Source: RH-AL1 sp050013235 (GTDB lineage: Bacteria; Pseudomonadota; Alphaproteobacteria; Rhizobiales; Beijerinckiaceae). Taken from it: 64,000 bases of DNA. This document shows, piece by piece, positions 10,990 through 19,479 of this stretch; the stretch's first letter is position 1, and every line of letters starts with the position of its first letter. Location: positions 1 through 64,000 of the forward strand of contig JBEKFQ010000007.1 in the NCBI GenBank assembly GCA_050013235.1, given 5' to 3'. The position numbers and the translations under genes are program-made. The notes under the pieces are model-generated. The model saw nothing but the letters and a program-made list of their open reading frames with translations. It had not been told where the DNA came from and did not search any database.

Positions 10990-11277
10990 TCAGGTGCCCT
11001 GACCCGGCGCCGCCGGAGCCGGTGCCACGCCCGGAGCCGCATGCTCCTTCTGGAGCTCTCTCTGTTCCTTTTTATATTGATGGCGCTTCCACATGCCCAC
11101 GGCGCAACCCACGACCGCACCCTTGACGGCATGGTGGCCGGCATAATGGCCCGCCACCGCGCCAGCCGCGCCATATTTCAGGCACCCGCCGGGCGCTGCC
11201 TGGGCAGCTGGGACAGAGAGGGTCATGCTCGCGGACAATCCACCGCAAAGCGCCAAGGCAAGAAGACGTTTGTTCAT
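10990..11277 (-). CDS. Small exported glycine-zipper-like protein
   Basis: A 95-residue protein with a clear Sec signal peptide (MNKRLLALALCGGLSASMTL, likely cleavage after AQA near residue 27). The mature part has a glycine/alanine-rich segment (YGAAGAVAGHYAGHHAVKGAVVGCAVG) resembling glycine-zipper outer-membrane or lysozyme-inhibitor-like proteins. A charged stretch and a Pro/Ala-rich tail follow. The ATG at 11277 has GGAGG six nucleotides upstream. A terminator candidate follows. Function is unknown; localisation to the envelope is inferred. Confidence 0.75.
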   Translation of the reverse strand: MNKRLLALALCGGLSASMTLSVPAAQAAPGGCLKYGAAGAVAGHYAGHHAVKGAVVGCAVGMWKRHQYKKEQRELQKEHAAPGVAPAPAAPGQGT

Positions 11278-11384
11278 CGAATACCTCCATCGCGCGAGCC
11301 GCGCGGGTTGAATTCCGGCAAAGCGCACCCGGCGTCCCGCTAAAGCCTCTCCGGCTTTAGTCCCGAACCAAAGCTTGGAAGAGG

Positions 11385-12485
11385 TTATCCCCTCAGCTCC
11401 GTGACAATGGCATCGCCCATGGCGGAGGTGGAGAGGCTCGATGCCGCGCCACCCTTGATATCGGCGGTGCGCAGGCCCTTTTCAAGCACCGCCGAGATCG
11501 CCGTCTCGATCCGATCCGCGAGATCGCCGCGGCCGAACGTATAGCGCAAGGCCATCGCGAAGGAGCCGATCATGGCGATGGGATTGGCGATGCCCTGGCC
11601 CGCGATGTCGGGCGCCGAGCCATGCACCGGCTCGTAAAGCGCCTTGCGGTGGCCGGTGCGCGGATCGATATCGCCGAGCGAGGCGGAGGGCAGCATGCCG
11701 ATCGAGCCGGTCAGCATGGCCGCGACGTCGGACAGCATATCGCCGAAGAGATTGTCGGTGACGATCACGTCGAAGCGCTTGGGATTGCGCACGAGCTGCA
11801 TGCCCAGGGCATCGGCCAACTGATGATCCAGCGCGACATCGGGATAATCGCGCTTTTGCAGAGCGGTGATGACCTCGTGCCACAAGACGCCGGATTTCAT
11901 GACATTGCGCTTGTCCGACGAGGTCACGCGCTTGCCGCGCTGACGCGCCAGTTCGAAGGCGACCCGGCCGATGCGCTCGATCTCATAGGTGTCGTAGACC
12001 TGCGTATCGATGGCGCGCTTCTGGCCATTGCCGAGATCGATGATCTGCTTGGGCTCGCCGAAATAGACGCCGCCGGTCAGCTCACGCACGATGACGAGGT
12101 CGAGCCCTTCGATATATTCGCGCTTCAGCGAGGAGGCGTCGGCCAAGGCGGGATAGCAAATCGCGGGACGGATATTCGCGTAAAGCTGCATGTCCTTGCG
12201 CAGCCGCAGCAAACCCGCTTCCGGGCGCAGATCGTAGGGCACCTGATCCCATTTCGGGCCCCCGACCGCCCCCAGCAGCACGGCATCGGCCGCTTGCGCC
12301 TTGGCCATGTCGGCATCGGAAATGGCGACGCCGTGGGCGTCGTAAGCCGAGCCGCCGACCAGCCCCCGGTCCAGAGCGAACGAGGCCGAGCCCTCCGCCT
12401 GGAACAGGCCGATCACCTTCTCGGCCTCCGCCATGACTTCGGGGCCGATCCCGTCGCCGGGCAAAAGGAAGAGGGAATACGTCAT
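11385..12485 (-). CDS. leuB: 3-isopropylmalate dehydrogenase
   Basis: Third step of leucine synthesis: NAD-dependent oxidative decarboxylation of 3-isopropylmalate. The 366-residue protein has the family N-terminus LLPGDGIGPEV, the catalytic RELTGGVYFGEP loop, the conserved Lys in SSDKRNVMKS, the metal-binding aspartates in VTDNLFGDMLSD, and the NAD site EPVHGSAPDIAGQG. The start is the ATG at 12485. It stands alone; leuC and leuD are not in the window. Confidence 0.96.
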   Translation of the reverse strand: MTYSLFLLPGDGIGPEVMAEAEKVIGLFQAEGSASFALDRGLVGGSAYDAHGVAISDADMAKAQAADAVLLGAVGGPKWDQVPYDLRPEAGLLRLRKDMQLYANIRPAICYPALADASSLKREYIEGLDLVIVRELTGGVYFGEPKQIIDLGNGQKRAIDTQVYDTYEIERIGRVAFELARQRGKRVTSSDKRNVMKSGVLWHEVITALQKRDYPDVALDHQLADALGMQLVRNPKRFDVIVTDNLFGDMLSDVAAMLTGSIGMLPSASLGDIDPRTGHRKALYEPVHGSAPDIAGQGIANPIAMIGSFAMALRYTFGRGDLADRIETAISAVLEKGLRTADIKGGAASSLSTSAMGDAIVTELRG

Positions 12486-12554
12486 GGCGGGATTCCATTG
12501 GTGTGGCGGATTTAGTATTGGCGCGCCTTGAAGCATGCCAGGCGGCTTTTGGCT

Positions 12555-12669
12555 AGAGCGCTTTCCGCTTTGGTGATTCCACCAAAGCGATAAGAAATCG
12601 CTCTTTTACTAAGGAGTTAGAGCATGTCCTCGATCGAAAAAGTCTGCAACTTTTTCGGGACATGCTCTA
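12555..12669 (-). repeat. Mosaic intergenic repeat, copy 3 (reverse orientation)
   Basis: A full reverse-oriented copy: module B (CGCTTTGGTGATTCCACCAAAGCG, perfect hairpin) comes first and module A (GAGCATGTCC...GGACATGCTC) follows on the plus strand. It lies between leuB and the ClpP-like gene. The rest of the interval (12486-12756) shows no gene. Confidence 0.85.
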
Positions 12670-12756
12670 GACGGGAACGGCAAGCCGCAATGCTCGCTGT
12701 GCCGGCTGGGTCAGTCAATGATCAGCCCGTGGGATTAGACGGCATCCCCCGCCCCC

Positions 12757-13554
12757 TCAAATCCGCTCCTTCTCGAACGGCACGAACTTCGGGGGCAAAA
12801 TCTCCACGGAGCCGTCGATGCGCTGCATGAGGGGGATCGGCGGGAGCGAGGGTGTATAGGCGACCAGCTCCAGCGGGCTTTTCGGCGGCAGGGGCTCGGG
12901 GCCGAAGGGATAGGGGATGGGTGGCTTCGGCGGCTCGGCCTTTAAAGCTCCGGCGGGGCGTTCGGGCGGCACCGGCAGCTGCGTCCGCAACAATTCGTCC
13001 GGCACGGGTTTCTTGACGGCGGGCACCGGCGGCGCGGCGCCCTGCTCCGGCGGCGCGGTCCAGCCGGCCACGATCCCCTCGAGCTTGCCGGTCAGCGACG
13101 AAAGACCGGAGCCGTCCGATGCCGCGGACTCCGGCAGCGGCTTGATCGTGGCGGCCGCCATCATGATGCGGGGGCTGGCCGGCGTGTTGCAATCGCGCAC
13201 GCCCAGCGCGATCAGCTCCGAGCCGCGCAACACCTTGTATTGTTTCGTTAATGTGCCGAGGCGCTCGCGGACGGCAGGCGGATAGGTGTAGAATAATTGC
13301 TGCGACACGGCCCAATTCGTGGAATGGTCGCGCGGGTCGTAGGCCTGATGAAATTTCAGGATCGAATCGGGGTAGACGCAGACGTTTGGCAGGCTGAGCG
13401 CCATGGTGCAGGCCGAGCGGCACTCGTGCAGGCGCACCTCGCGGTGAGTCTCCCGGTAGATTGCGGTGCGCAACGCATATTGGTCGACATAGCCGCCGAC
13501 GTCCTTGACGACGACGACGGGCGAGGGCGCTGGCGGTGGTTGTAAATACGTCAA
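12757..13554 (-). CDS. COG3904/ClpP-like SACT protein with Pro-rich tail
   Basis: A 265-residue protein of uncertain role. Residues 14-72 carry the pattern of alphaproteobacterial ClpP/crotonase-like envelope proteins: VVVVKDVGGYV, then CRSACT (Ser47 in the position of the family's conserved serine) and VCVYPDSILKFHQAY with His69. The last 110 residues are proline-rich and probably disordered. The frame opens after a TAA about 13 codons upstream and has no ATG, so TTG at 13554 is the only usual start, and no signal peptide is present. Either the start is non-canonical or the N-terminus has been lost. Family assignment is by motif only. Confidence 0.6.
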   Translation of the reverse strand: MTYLQPPPAPSPVVVVKDVGGYVDQYALRTAIYRETHREVRLHECRSACTMALSLPNVCVYPDSILKFHQAYDPRDHSTNWAVSQQLFYTYPPAVRERLGTLTKQYKVLRGSELIALGVRDCNTPASPRIMMAAATIKPLPESAASDGSGLSSLTGKLEGIVAGWTAPPEQGAAPPVPAVKKPVPDELLRTQLPVPPERPAGALKAEPPKPPIPYPFGPEPLPPKSPLELVAYTPSLPPIPLMQRIDGSVEILPPKFVPFEKERI

Positions 13555-13747
13555 TGGTCCAGTCTCGTGGGCCGCGAACGATGCCGGGGCGCTTTATAAT
13601 CTAACCCCGCCATTTAATGAAAACGTGGTGAACGCATTCTTAAACCTCGGCATGGCATGGTCTATCCCACACTAGCCCGCTCCATAGGGCAAGACTTTGG
13701 CGAGAAGGTGGGGTGACTCCGGCCCCCCCGCATGCGACAGGGCAGAG

Positions 13748-14917
13748 ATGGCGAGTCAACTCTACAAGGCGAGCAATCCAGGCTTCGCGGTTTACGTCCA
13801 TTGGCCGTTTTGCCTGTCGAAATGCCCCTATTGCGATTTCAACAGTCACGTCCGCTCGACGGCGATCGACGAGGACCGCTACGTCGCGGCCTTCCGGGCG
13901 GAGCTGTCGCATCGCGCCAAGCTGACCAAGGGGCGCACGGTCTCCTCGATCTTCTTCGGAGGCGGCACGCCCTCGCTGATGAAGCCCGGCACGGTGGCCG
14001 CCATTCTCGATGCCATCGCCGCCAACTGGCGCGTCGACCCTAAGGCCGAGGTGACGCTGGAGGCCAACCCGACCAGCGTCGAGGCCAACCGCTTCACCGG
14101 CTACCGCACGGCTGGCGTCAACCGGGTCTCGCTCGGCGTCCAGGCGATGAACGACGCGGATTTGAAGGCTCTCGGCCGGCTTCACACCGCCGCCGAGGCG
14201 ATGGAGGCGGTGAAAATCGCGGGCTCGATCTTCGAGCGCTTTTCCTTCGATCTCATCTATGCCCGGCCGAATCAGACGGTGGCGGGCTGGAAGGACGAGC
14301 TCGAGAGCGCCATCAAGCGCGCGCGGGACCATATGTCCTTGTATCAGCTCACCATCGAGCCCGACACGATGTTCGAGCGCCTGCGCAATGCCGGCAAGCT
14401 GATCGTACCCAACAACGATCTCGCCCGCGATCTCTGGGACGTGACGCAAGAGACGATGGATAAGGCCGGGCTGCCCGCTTACGAGATTTCCAACCACGCC
14501 AAGCCGGGCTGCGAGAGCCGCCATAATCTGATCTATTGGCGCTACGGCGAATATGCCGGCGTCGGGCCGGGCGCGCATGGGCGCATCATCACCCCCAAGG
14601 GCCGGCGGGCGCATGCGACCGAGCCGCATCCCGAAATGTGGCTGACGGTGGTCGAAACCGACGGCCACGGCTTGGTGGAGGACGAGCTTCTCTCCGTCGA
14701 GGAACAGGGCGACGAGTTCCTGCTGATGGGCCTGCGCTTGTCGGAAGGGATCGAACCCACGCAATTCGAGGCGCTGGCCGGCCGCATGCTCGACCGCAGC
14801 CGCGTGTCCTCGCTGATGGAAGACGGCATGGTGGAACTGACCCCGCACGGACGCCTGCGCGTCAGCGCGGCCGGCTTCCCCGTGCTCGACGCCGTGGTGG
14901 CGGATTTGGCGGCTTAG
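13748..14917 (+). CDS. hemW: HemW, radical-SAM heme chaperone (coproporphyrinogen III oxidase-like)
   Basis: A 389-residue radical SAM protein. The 4Fe-4S cluster cysteines are Cys22, Cys26 and Cys29 (CLSKCPYC). GGGTPSLM, EANPTS and RVSLGVQA follow. The first cysteine motif lacks the CNLCS-type fourth cysteine of true HemN, and the length is typical of HemW, which binds heme and passes it to respiratory enzymes. In alphaproteobacteria hemW usually follows rdgB/rph, which are not present here. The ATG at 13748 begins the conserved N-terminus. Confidence 0.92.
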   Translation: MASQLYKASNPGFAVYVHWPFCLSKCPYCDFNSHVRSTAIDEDRYVAAFRAELSHRAKLTKGRTVSSIFFGGGTPSLMKPGTVAAILDAIAANWRVDPKAEVTLEANPTSVEANRFTGYRTAGVNRVSLGVQAMNDADLKALGRLHTAAEAMEAVKIAGSIFERFSFDLIYARPNQTVAGWKDELESAIKRARDHMSLYQLTIEPDTMFERLRNAGKLIVPNNDLARDLWDVTQETMDKAGLPAYEISNHAKPGCESRHNLIYWRYGEYAGVGPGAHGRIITPKGRRAHATEPHPEMWLTVVETDGHGLVEDELLSVEEQGDEFLLMGLRLSEGIEPTQFEALAGRMLDRSRVSSLMEDGMVELTPHGRLRVSAAGFPVLDAVVADLAA

Positions 14918-14966
14918 ATCACGTTCCGTAAAAGCTGAACCGCCGCTCCCGTCACATCGCCTTCCG

Positions 14967-16247
14967 TCACATCGCCGAATTCTGGGCGAAGTTTCTTGGT
15001 GCGGGGCTCACCGGCGCCGCGGTGCCGTTATTGATCTGCAAGACGGCAAGACCGCGATCGTTCAGGCCATCGGGCCGGAAACGGAATACGCCGTCGGCGC
15101 CATTGAACCCGGCTTTATTCAGCAACACGCTCTCCGCGAAACGTTGCGACCCCTGGGTTTTGGCGAGCGCCGCCGCCAGTGACACGGCATCGTAAGCCAA
15201 GGTCGCGAGACGCGTGGGATCGACCCCGTATTTAGCGCGATAACGCTGGGCAAACCTGTTGAACCCATCGTTCTCCGGCGCGGCGAACCACGCGCCTTGC
15301 ATGCCCGGCAAGTTGAGCACGCGGGCGTCGTTCCACAGGCCGGTGCCGAGGATTTGAACCCTTTTCCCATCAATCCCGTTGGCCACGAGCGTCGCCGACA
15401 TGGCCGTCATCGCATCCGCTTGCTCGGGGATGAAGAGACTATCGATCTGGCCGCCCAGCGCCGCGATCTTCTTGATCGAGGCATCGAGAGTCTGCGGCGT
15501 ATAATGTTCAACGGACTGGACGCGAATATTCTTCTTGGCCGCCTCGGCCTGGAACTCGGCCTCGGCGACCCGGCCATAATCATTGTCTGGAATAAGCGCC
15601 GCCATCGATTTCTTCCCCTTGGCGGCGGCGTAATCGACAATCCGGTCGACATAGCTCTCGATCAGGAAGGACAACAGCCAAGATCCGCGCGAGGCGGTGG
15701 TCGAATCGGTCGAAAAGGCGATCAGGGGCTTGCCGGCATTGCGCGCCACGCGGGACGCCTCCCGGACATCGCCGGCAAACAACGGGCCGATGAAGAGTTC
15801 CGCGCCTTCGGCCAGAGCCGCCTGGGCCGCGTCGCGCGCGCCGTCTGGGCTGGAATGGTCGTCCTTGACGAGGATCGTCAAACTGTTGCTGCCGGATTCC
15901 GCCAAAGCGAGATCGGCCGCGTTGCGCAGGGATTGGCCGACAAGGCTCGGCTGACCATTGGGCGAAGTCAGCGGCAAGATCAGCGCAACCTTAACCGGGC
16001 CCGTCCCGATCGTATTGGCGCTGCTCCCCGGAGCCGCGCCCTCCAGAGGCTGGCTTTCGACTTTGCCGACCGGCGCGTTGAAGGGCAGGTCGGATTCGCC
16101 CGCGTTCTTGCCTGCGAAATTAGCCCCGCAAGCCGAGAGGACCCCCGCGGCGGCCCCTAAAATCATCAGACGCCCGGCCGCGCGCAGAAACGGCCGGCTT
16201 GCCAAAAACCCGCTAGCAAAACAATCAGTTGCTTGCACCAGCCCCAT
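14967..16247 (-). CDS. Penicillin-binding protein activator-like lipoprotein (LpoA/COG3107 type)
   Basis: A 426-residue predicted lipoprotein: the lipobox LSAC places the lipidated Cys at residue 40. Residues 85-400 form a type I periplasmic-binding fold, with VKVALILPLTSPNGQPSLVGQ at the start, IGPLFAGDVREA and YDAVSLAAALA. This matches the C-terminal domain of LpoA, which activates PBP1a in enterobacteria, and a family common in alphaproteobacteria. Whether it activates a transpeptidase here is inferred. It diverges from rsmI, a pairing also seen in E. coli (yraM/rsmI/yraN). Confidence 0.85.
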   Translation of the reverse strand: MGLVQATDCFASGFLASRPFLRAAGRLMILGAAAGVLSACGANFAGKNAGESDLPFNAPVGKVESQPLEGAAPGSSANTIGTGPVKVALILPLTSPNGQPSLVGQSLRNAADLALAESGSNSLTILVKDDHSSPDGARDAAQAALAEGAELFIGPLFAGDVREASRVARNAGKPLIAFSTDSTTASRGSWLLSFLIESYVDRIVDYAAAKGKKSMAALIPDNDYGRVAEAEFQAEAAKKNIRVQSVEHYTPQTLDASIKKIAALGGQIDSLFIPEQADAMTAMSATLVANGIDGKRVQILGTGLWNDARVLNLPGMQGAWFAAPENDGFNRFAQRYRAKYGVDPTRLATLAYDAVSLAAALAKTQGSQRFAESVLLNKAGFNGADGVFRFRPDGLNDRGLAVLQINNGTAAPVSPAPRNFAQNSAM

Positions 16248-16668
16248 CGCCCCGTCTTAAGCCGCCACCCGTCGCTCTGCCCATGTACGGGAAGCGAAGC
16301 CGTAGTCTAGCATAACTTTATCCTTGGCAACCTAACTCATTAAAACGGTCCGGTCATGCCCGTGCTTTTCCGCCTTTCGGGGCCAGCTCCCGCTTTGGCG
16401 TTTGCAAGACGAGCAATCGTTCTACGCCGCCGGGCAATGCGGAAAAGCCCCGTTCGTTTTAACGGGAACGGGAAAACGATCGTAACCGGCGCTTGCGGGC
16501 CGCGCGCAAAACTGATGCGGTAGATCCGGGATGGAGCATTTCCCACGAAAGTTGCAGGCTTTTGTGATCGAGGAAAGGCTCCAACCTCTTATAAAAAGGG
16601 CGAGTTCTTATCATCTGGGTGATTCCACCCAAGTGGAACACGCTCTAGTGACCAGGATCCCCGTTCCC
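16248..16668. other. Divergent intergenic region with mosaic repeat copy 4
   Basis: This 421-bp region separates the LpoA-like gene from rsmI. The repeat occupies 16534-16646, just before the rsmI start. The remainder (16248-16533) has no convincing gene and must contain both promoters; I cannot pick a strong sigma70 match. An open frame runs through the repeat into rsmI, but its residues only translate the repeat. Confidence 0.5.
16534..16646 (+). repeat. Mosaic intergenic repeat, copy 4
   Basis: Module A (GAGCATTTCCCACGAAAGTT...) is followed by CCAACCTCTTATAAAAAG and module B (GGGTGATTCCACCC, closing CACGCTCT). It ends 23 bp before the rsmI ATG. Confidence 0.85.
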
Positions 16669-17607
16669 ATGCAAAACTCTTCAGGATCGCCCGGGGCGAG
16701 CGCCTTCACCGCCTTTGGTCTGAGGGCGGAGGCCGAGCCCATCAGCCCCGGTTTGCATGTCGTCGCGACTCCGATCGGCAATCTCGGCGATATTACCTTC
16801 CGCGCTTTGGCGACCTTGGCGGCAGCCGATCTCGTCTTGGCCGAGGACACGCGGGTCACCAAGACCCTGCTCGCCCACTACGGAATTACGACGCCGCTGT
16901 TCCCCTACCACGAGCACAATGCCGATCAGGTCCGCCCGCAATTGCTGGCTAGGCTCGAAGCCGGCGCGGCCCTCGCGCTCGTCTCGGATGCCGGCACGCC
17001 GCTGATCTCGGATCCCGGGTTCCGTCTCGTCGGCGAGGCGGTCAAGCGCGGCATCGACGTCAGACCCCTCCCCGGCGCCTCCGCCGTGCTGGCCGCCCTC
17101 GTGATCGCGGGCCTGCCGACCAACCGGTTCTTCTTCGAGGGGTTCTTGCCCCCCAAATCCGGGGCGCGGCGGCAGCGGATCGCCGAACTCGCGGCGATTC
17201 CCGGCACCTTGGTGTTTTTCGAATCGCCCCGGCGCGCCGCCGCGGCTTTGGCGGATCTCGCCGCCGTGCTCGGCCCGCGCGACGCCGTGATGGCGCGCGA
17301 ACTGACGAAAATGTTCGAGACCGTGCGGCGCGGCAGCCTGCCGGACCTGGCGGCGGAAATCGGGGGCGAGGAGACGCCGCGCGGCGAGATCGTGCTGCTC
17401 GTCGGGCCGCCCACCGGCGAGGACGCACCGGTCGGCGCCGTTGTGCTCGATGCCAAGATCACGGAAGCTCTCAAATCCCTCTCGGTGAAGGACGCGGCCG
17501 CCGTGGTCTCGGCCGAAACCGGCCAGCCCCGCCGCCAGGTTTACGCGCGCGCCGTCGAGCTTGCGGCCCTCGCGCGATTATCCAAAGACCCCGTGGAGCT
17601 GGACTAG
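16669..17607 (+). CDS. rsmI: 16S rRNA (cytidine1402-2'-O)-methyltransferase
   Basis: Methylates the 2'-O of C1402 in the decoding centre of 16S rRNA. The 312-residue tetrapyrrole-methylase-fold protein shows HVVATPIGNLGDIT, LAEDTRVT, LVSDAGTPLISDPG, PLPGASAV and GFLPPKSG, in the family order. The ATG at 16669 lies after the repeat and a few residues before the conserved part. The downstream gene yraN starts within two bases of the stop, and the pair is a widespread conserved operon. Confidence 0.95.
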   Translation: MQNSSGSPGASAFTAFGLRAEAEPISPGLHVVATPIGNLGDITFRALATLAAADLVLAEDTRVTKTLLAHYGITTPLFPYHEHNADQVRPQLLARLEAGAALALVSDAGTPLISDPGFRLVGEAVKRGIDVRPLPGASAVLAALVIAGLPTNRFFFEGFLPPKSGARRQRIAELAAIPGTLVFFESPRRAAAALADLAAVLGPRDAVMARELTKMFETVRRGSLPDLAAEIGGEETPRGEIVLLVGPPTGEDAPVGAVVLDAKITEALKSLSVKDAAAVVSAETGQPRRQVYARAVELAALARLSKDPVELD

Positions 17608-17609
17608 CC

Positions 17610-17987
17610 GTGGCGCTCACCCGCGCTGACCGGCGCCGGTCGCTTTGGGCGGGCCATGGCGCGGAATGGGCCGCCGAGATCTATTTGCGGGCGAAGGGCT
17701 ACCGTATTCTCGCGCGCCGCTATCTCGTGAAAGGCGGCGAGATCGATATTATCGCCCGGCGCGGCGAGACCATCGCGTTCGTGGAAGTCAAGCTGCGCGG
17801 CTCGATCGAGGCAGCCCAGACCTCGATCGGGGCGGACAAACGCCGCCGGATGGCCCGCGCCGTCCGCACCTATCTCTCGGGGAACGAGGCCGCCATGCGC
17901 ATGGTGCTGCGCGCCGACGCCGTCTATCTCGCCCCCTGGCACTGGCCCCTGCATGTCGAGAATGCGTTCGAGCTCAATTTGGGTTGA
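17610..17987 (+). CDS. yraN: YraN family protein (UPF0102), nuclease-fold
   Basis: A 125-residue protein of the UPF0102 family with a restriction-endonuclease-like fold. The family pattern is GHGAEWAAEIYL, GYRILARRY, KGGEIDIIARRG and FVEVKLR, with the GEID...EVK arrangement of PD-(D/E)XK nucleases. The exact cellular role is not settled. It starts at a GTG two bases after the rsmI stop, and both genes are almost certainly co-transcribed. Confidence 0.9.
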   Translation: MALTRADRRRSLWAGHGAEWAAEIYLRAKGYRILARRYLVKGGEIDIIARRGETIAFVEVKLRGSIEAAQTSIGADKRRRMARAVRTYLSGNEAAMRMVLRADAVYLAPWHWPLHVENAFELNLG

Positions 17988-18083
17988 GCATCACCGCGTT
18001 CGACTCGAAGGCGCGGATCTCAAAAACGGCGAGCGCAGATTCGGTAAAGGTGACGGGACAATATCGGAACGAGCCCGTAGGAA

Positions 18084-18938
18084 TTAGCTTACCGGCGCGC
18101 CAATCGTGTCGCGCAAAAAACCGAAAACGCGCTCGCGGTAGCTTTGATCCAGCGTATCGGATACGGCCTTATGGCCAAGGTCCGGCATCATCCAGAGCCA
18201 TTTCGGCTGTTGGGCCAGATCATAGAGCGCACGGGTTTCCTCCGGCGGCGTAAAAAAGTCCCGCCCGCCGCCAATGACAAGCAAGGGACAGCCAAGTTTA
18301 GCCACCACGGAAGCCGGAGCGAGTTCGCCCGGCGCAACCCCGATACGCGGTTGCGATTGAGCCGCCAACAGCGGCTCGAATTTCTCCGCGAAGCACCGTC
18401 CTCCGACCACGGCAATCCGGCTACGGATCGCGTGACGGATATCGGGGAAGACCGCCTGCAGAACCATGGCATCGGCGGGCACGGGACCGTTGGGGCCCAG
18501 CAACGCCGCCGCGCCGCCCATCGAAATCCCAATGACGGCAACCTTGGCGCCCGCCTGTTTCCGTTTCAGCCAGTTGAAGGCAGCATGGACATCTTTCGAC
18601 TCTGTCCAGCCGAAACCGCAGGGCGCGTCGCTCGACCCTCCATGTCCCCGCAAATCGATCGTCAGCACGGCATAGCCTTGCGCCGCGAACCATTCCGCGT
18701 TGGGTTGAATCACCTTCCGGGACGCGGTGAACCCATGGACGATGAGCAAGGCCGGACTATCCGCTCGAAGGCCGGGCCAGTAAGTGGCCGCGACGCGAAG
18801 GCCATCGGCGCTTTCAATCATAAGGTCCCCGGCGGGCGGCATTGGCGCGCGCCGGCGAGGCGGAAACCCAATTCGTCCCAAACGAATCGCAATCGATCCG
18901 ATGATCCAGCTGGACTGCTCGAGAACCGTGAGGGCCAT
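18084..18938 (-). CDS. Alpha/beta-hydrolase
   Basis: A 284-residue alpha/beta-hydrolase-fold protein. The oxyanion-side HGFTAS lies near residue 70, the nucleophile elbow is GISMGG, the acid is probably in GGGRDFFTP, and the catalytic His is in LGHKAV near the C-terminus. The N-terminal ~35 residues are hydrophobic then Arg-rich and could act as a membrane anchor. The substrate is unknown; the form is like BAAT/dienelactone-type serine hydrolases. It is a single gene, divergent from the rpmH cluster. Confidence 0.8.
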   Translation of the reverse strand: MALTVLEQSSWIIGSIAIRLGRIGFPPRRRAPMPPAGDLMIESADGLRVAATYWPGLRADSPALLIVHGFTASRKVIQPNAEWFAAQGYAVLTIDLRGHGGSSDAPCGFGWTESKDVHAAFNWLKRKQAGAKVAVIGISMGGAAALLGPNGPVPADAMVLQAVFPDIRHAIRSRIAVVGGRCFAEKFEPLLAAQSQPRIGVAPGELAPASVVAKLGCPLLVIGGGRDFFTPPEETRALYDLAQQPKWLWMMPDLGHKAVSDTLDQSYRERVFGFLRDTIGAPVS

Positions 18939-19270
18939 CGGCGCCGGGCTCCCTTTGTTGCCACGCGGGCGCTATAGGTGGAGAGGAATTGCAGCACTTC
19001 AATATCGGAAACGCGGGAAACGAGGCGGTACCCGGACAGCTGCGGGGGCGTTTGATCTCCCGTTTCGCCGGGCCGGTCATTAGTTCGAGAGATTTCGCCG
19101 CCGAAATTGACTTCTGCGCCGGCTTCCTCCAATAAGACGTCGCAATCCGACGGTGCCGGACGTGTCTTCCCTCGAGGCCCCGGCCCGGCCTATGCTTTTT
19201 CAATAACGATATCGGCCTCGACCCATCCTGTGGCGAAGCATGCCGCATCGGTCGAGATGGAGTTAGAGAC
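18939..19270. other. Intergenic region upstream of rpmH
   Basis: This 332-bp region has no convincing gene. It should carry the rpmH operon promoter. One candidate is TTGACT at 19107-19112 with AATAAG at 19131-19136 (18-bp spacer), but the match is weak. A DnaA box or origin cluster was looked for because rpmH sits next to dnaA in some bacteria; no repeated TTATCCACA-like motif was found. Confidence 0.35.
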
Positions 19271-19405
19271 GTGAAACGGACATATCAGCCTTCGAAAATC
19301 GTGCGCAAGCGCCGCCATGGCTTCCGCGCCCGCATGGAAACTGTCGGCGGTCGGCGTATTATCGCGGCCCGCCGCGCGCGCGGCCGCAAGCGCCTTTCCG
19401 CCTGA
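19271..19405 (+). CDS. rpmH: 50S ribosomal protein L34
   Basis: A 44-residue, very basic protein: reading from the GTG gives MKRTYQPSKIVRKRRHGFRA and ends with RGRKRLSA, the near-invariant L34 sequence. GGAG lies eight bases before the GTG. It is first in the rpmH-rnpA-yidC-engB-argB run. Confidence 0.97.
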   Translation: MKRTYQPSKIVRKRRHGFRARMETVGGRRIIAARRARGRKRLSA

Positions 19406-19479
19406 GCGGAAATCGCGGCATCTGCCGCCAAGCCGATCTCGAATTGGCCGGCGCTGCATTTGAAAGAGAGGGTTGCGCG

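Noticed and set aside
16531..16668. 46-residue N-terminal extension of RsmI
   Set aside because: The residues are a translation of mosaic repeat copy 4, and the conserved protein begins after the ATG at 16669.
18939..19270. Possible chromosomal origin next to rpmH
   Set aside because: No dnaA gene and no cluster of DnaA-box-like nonamers are present.
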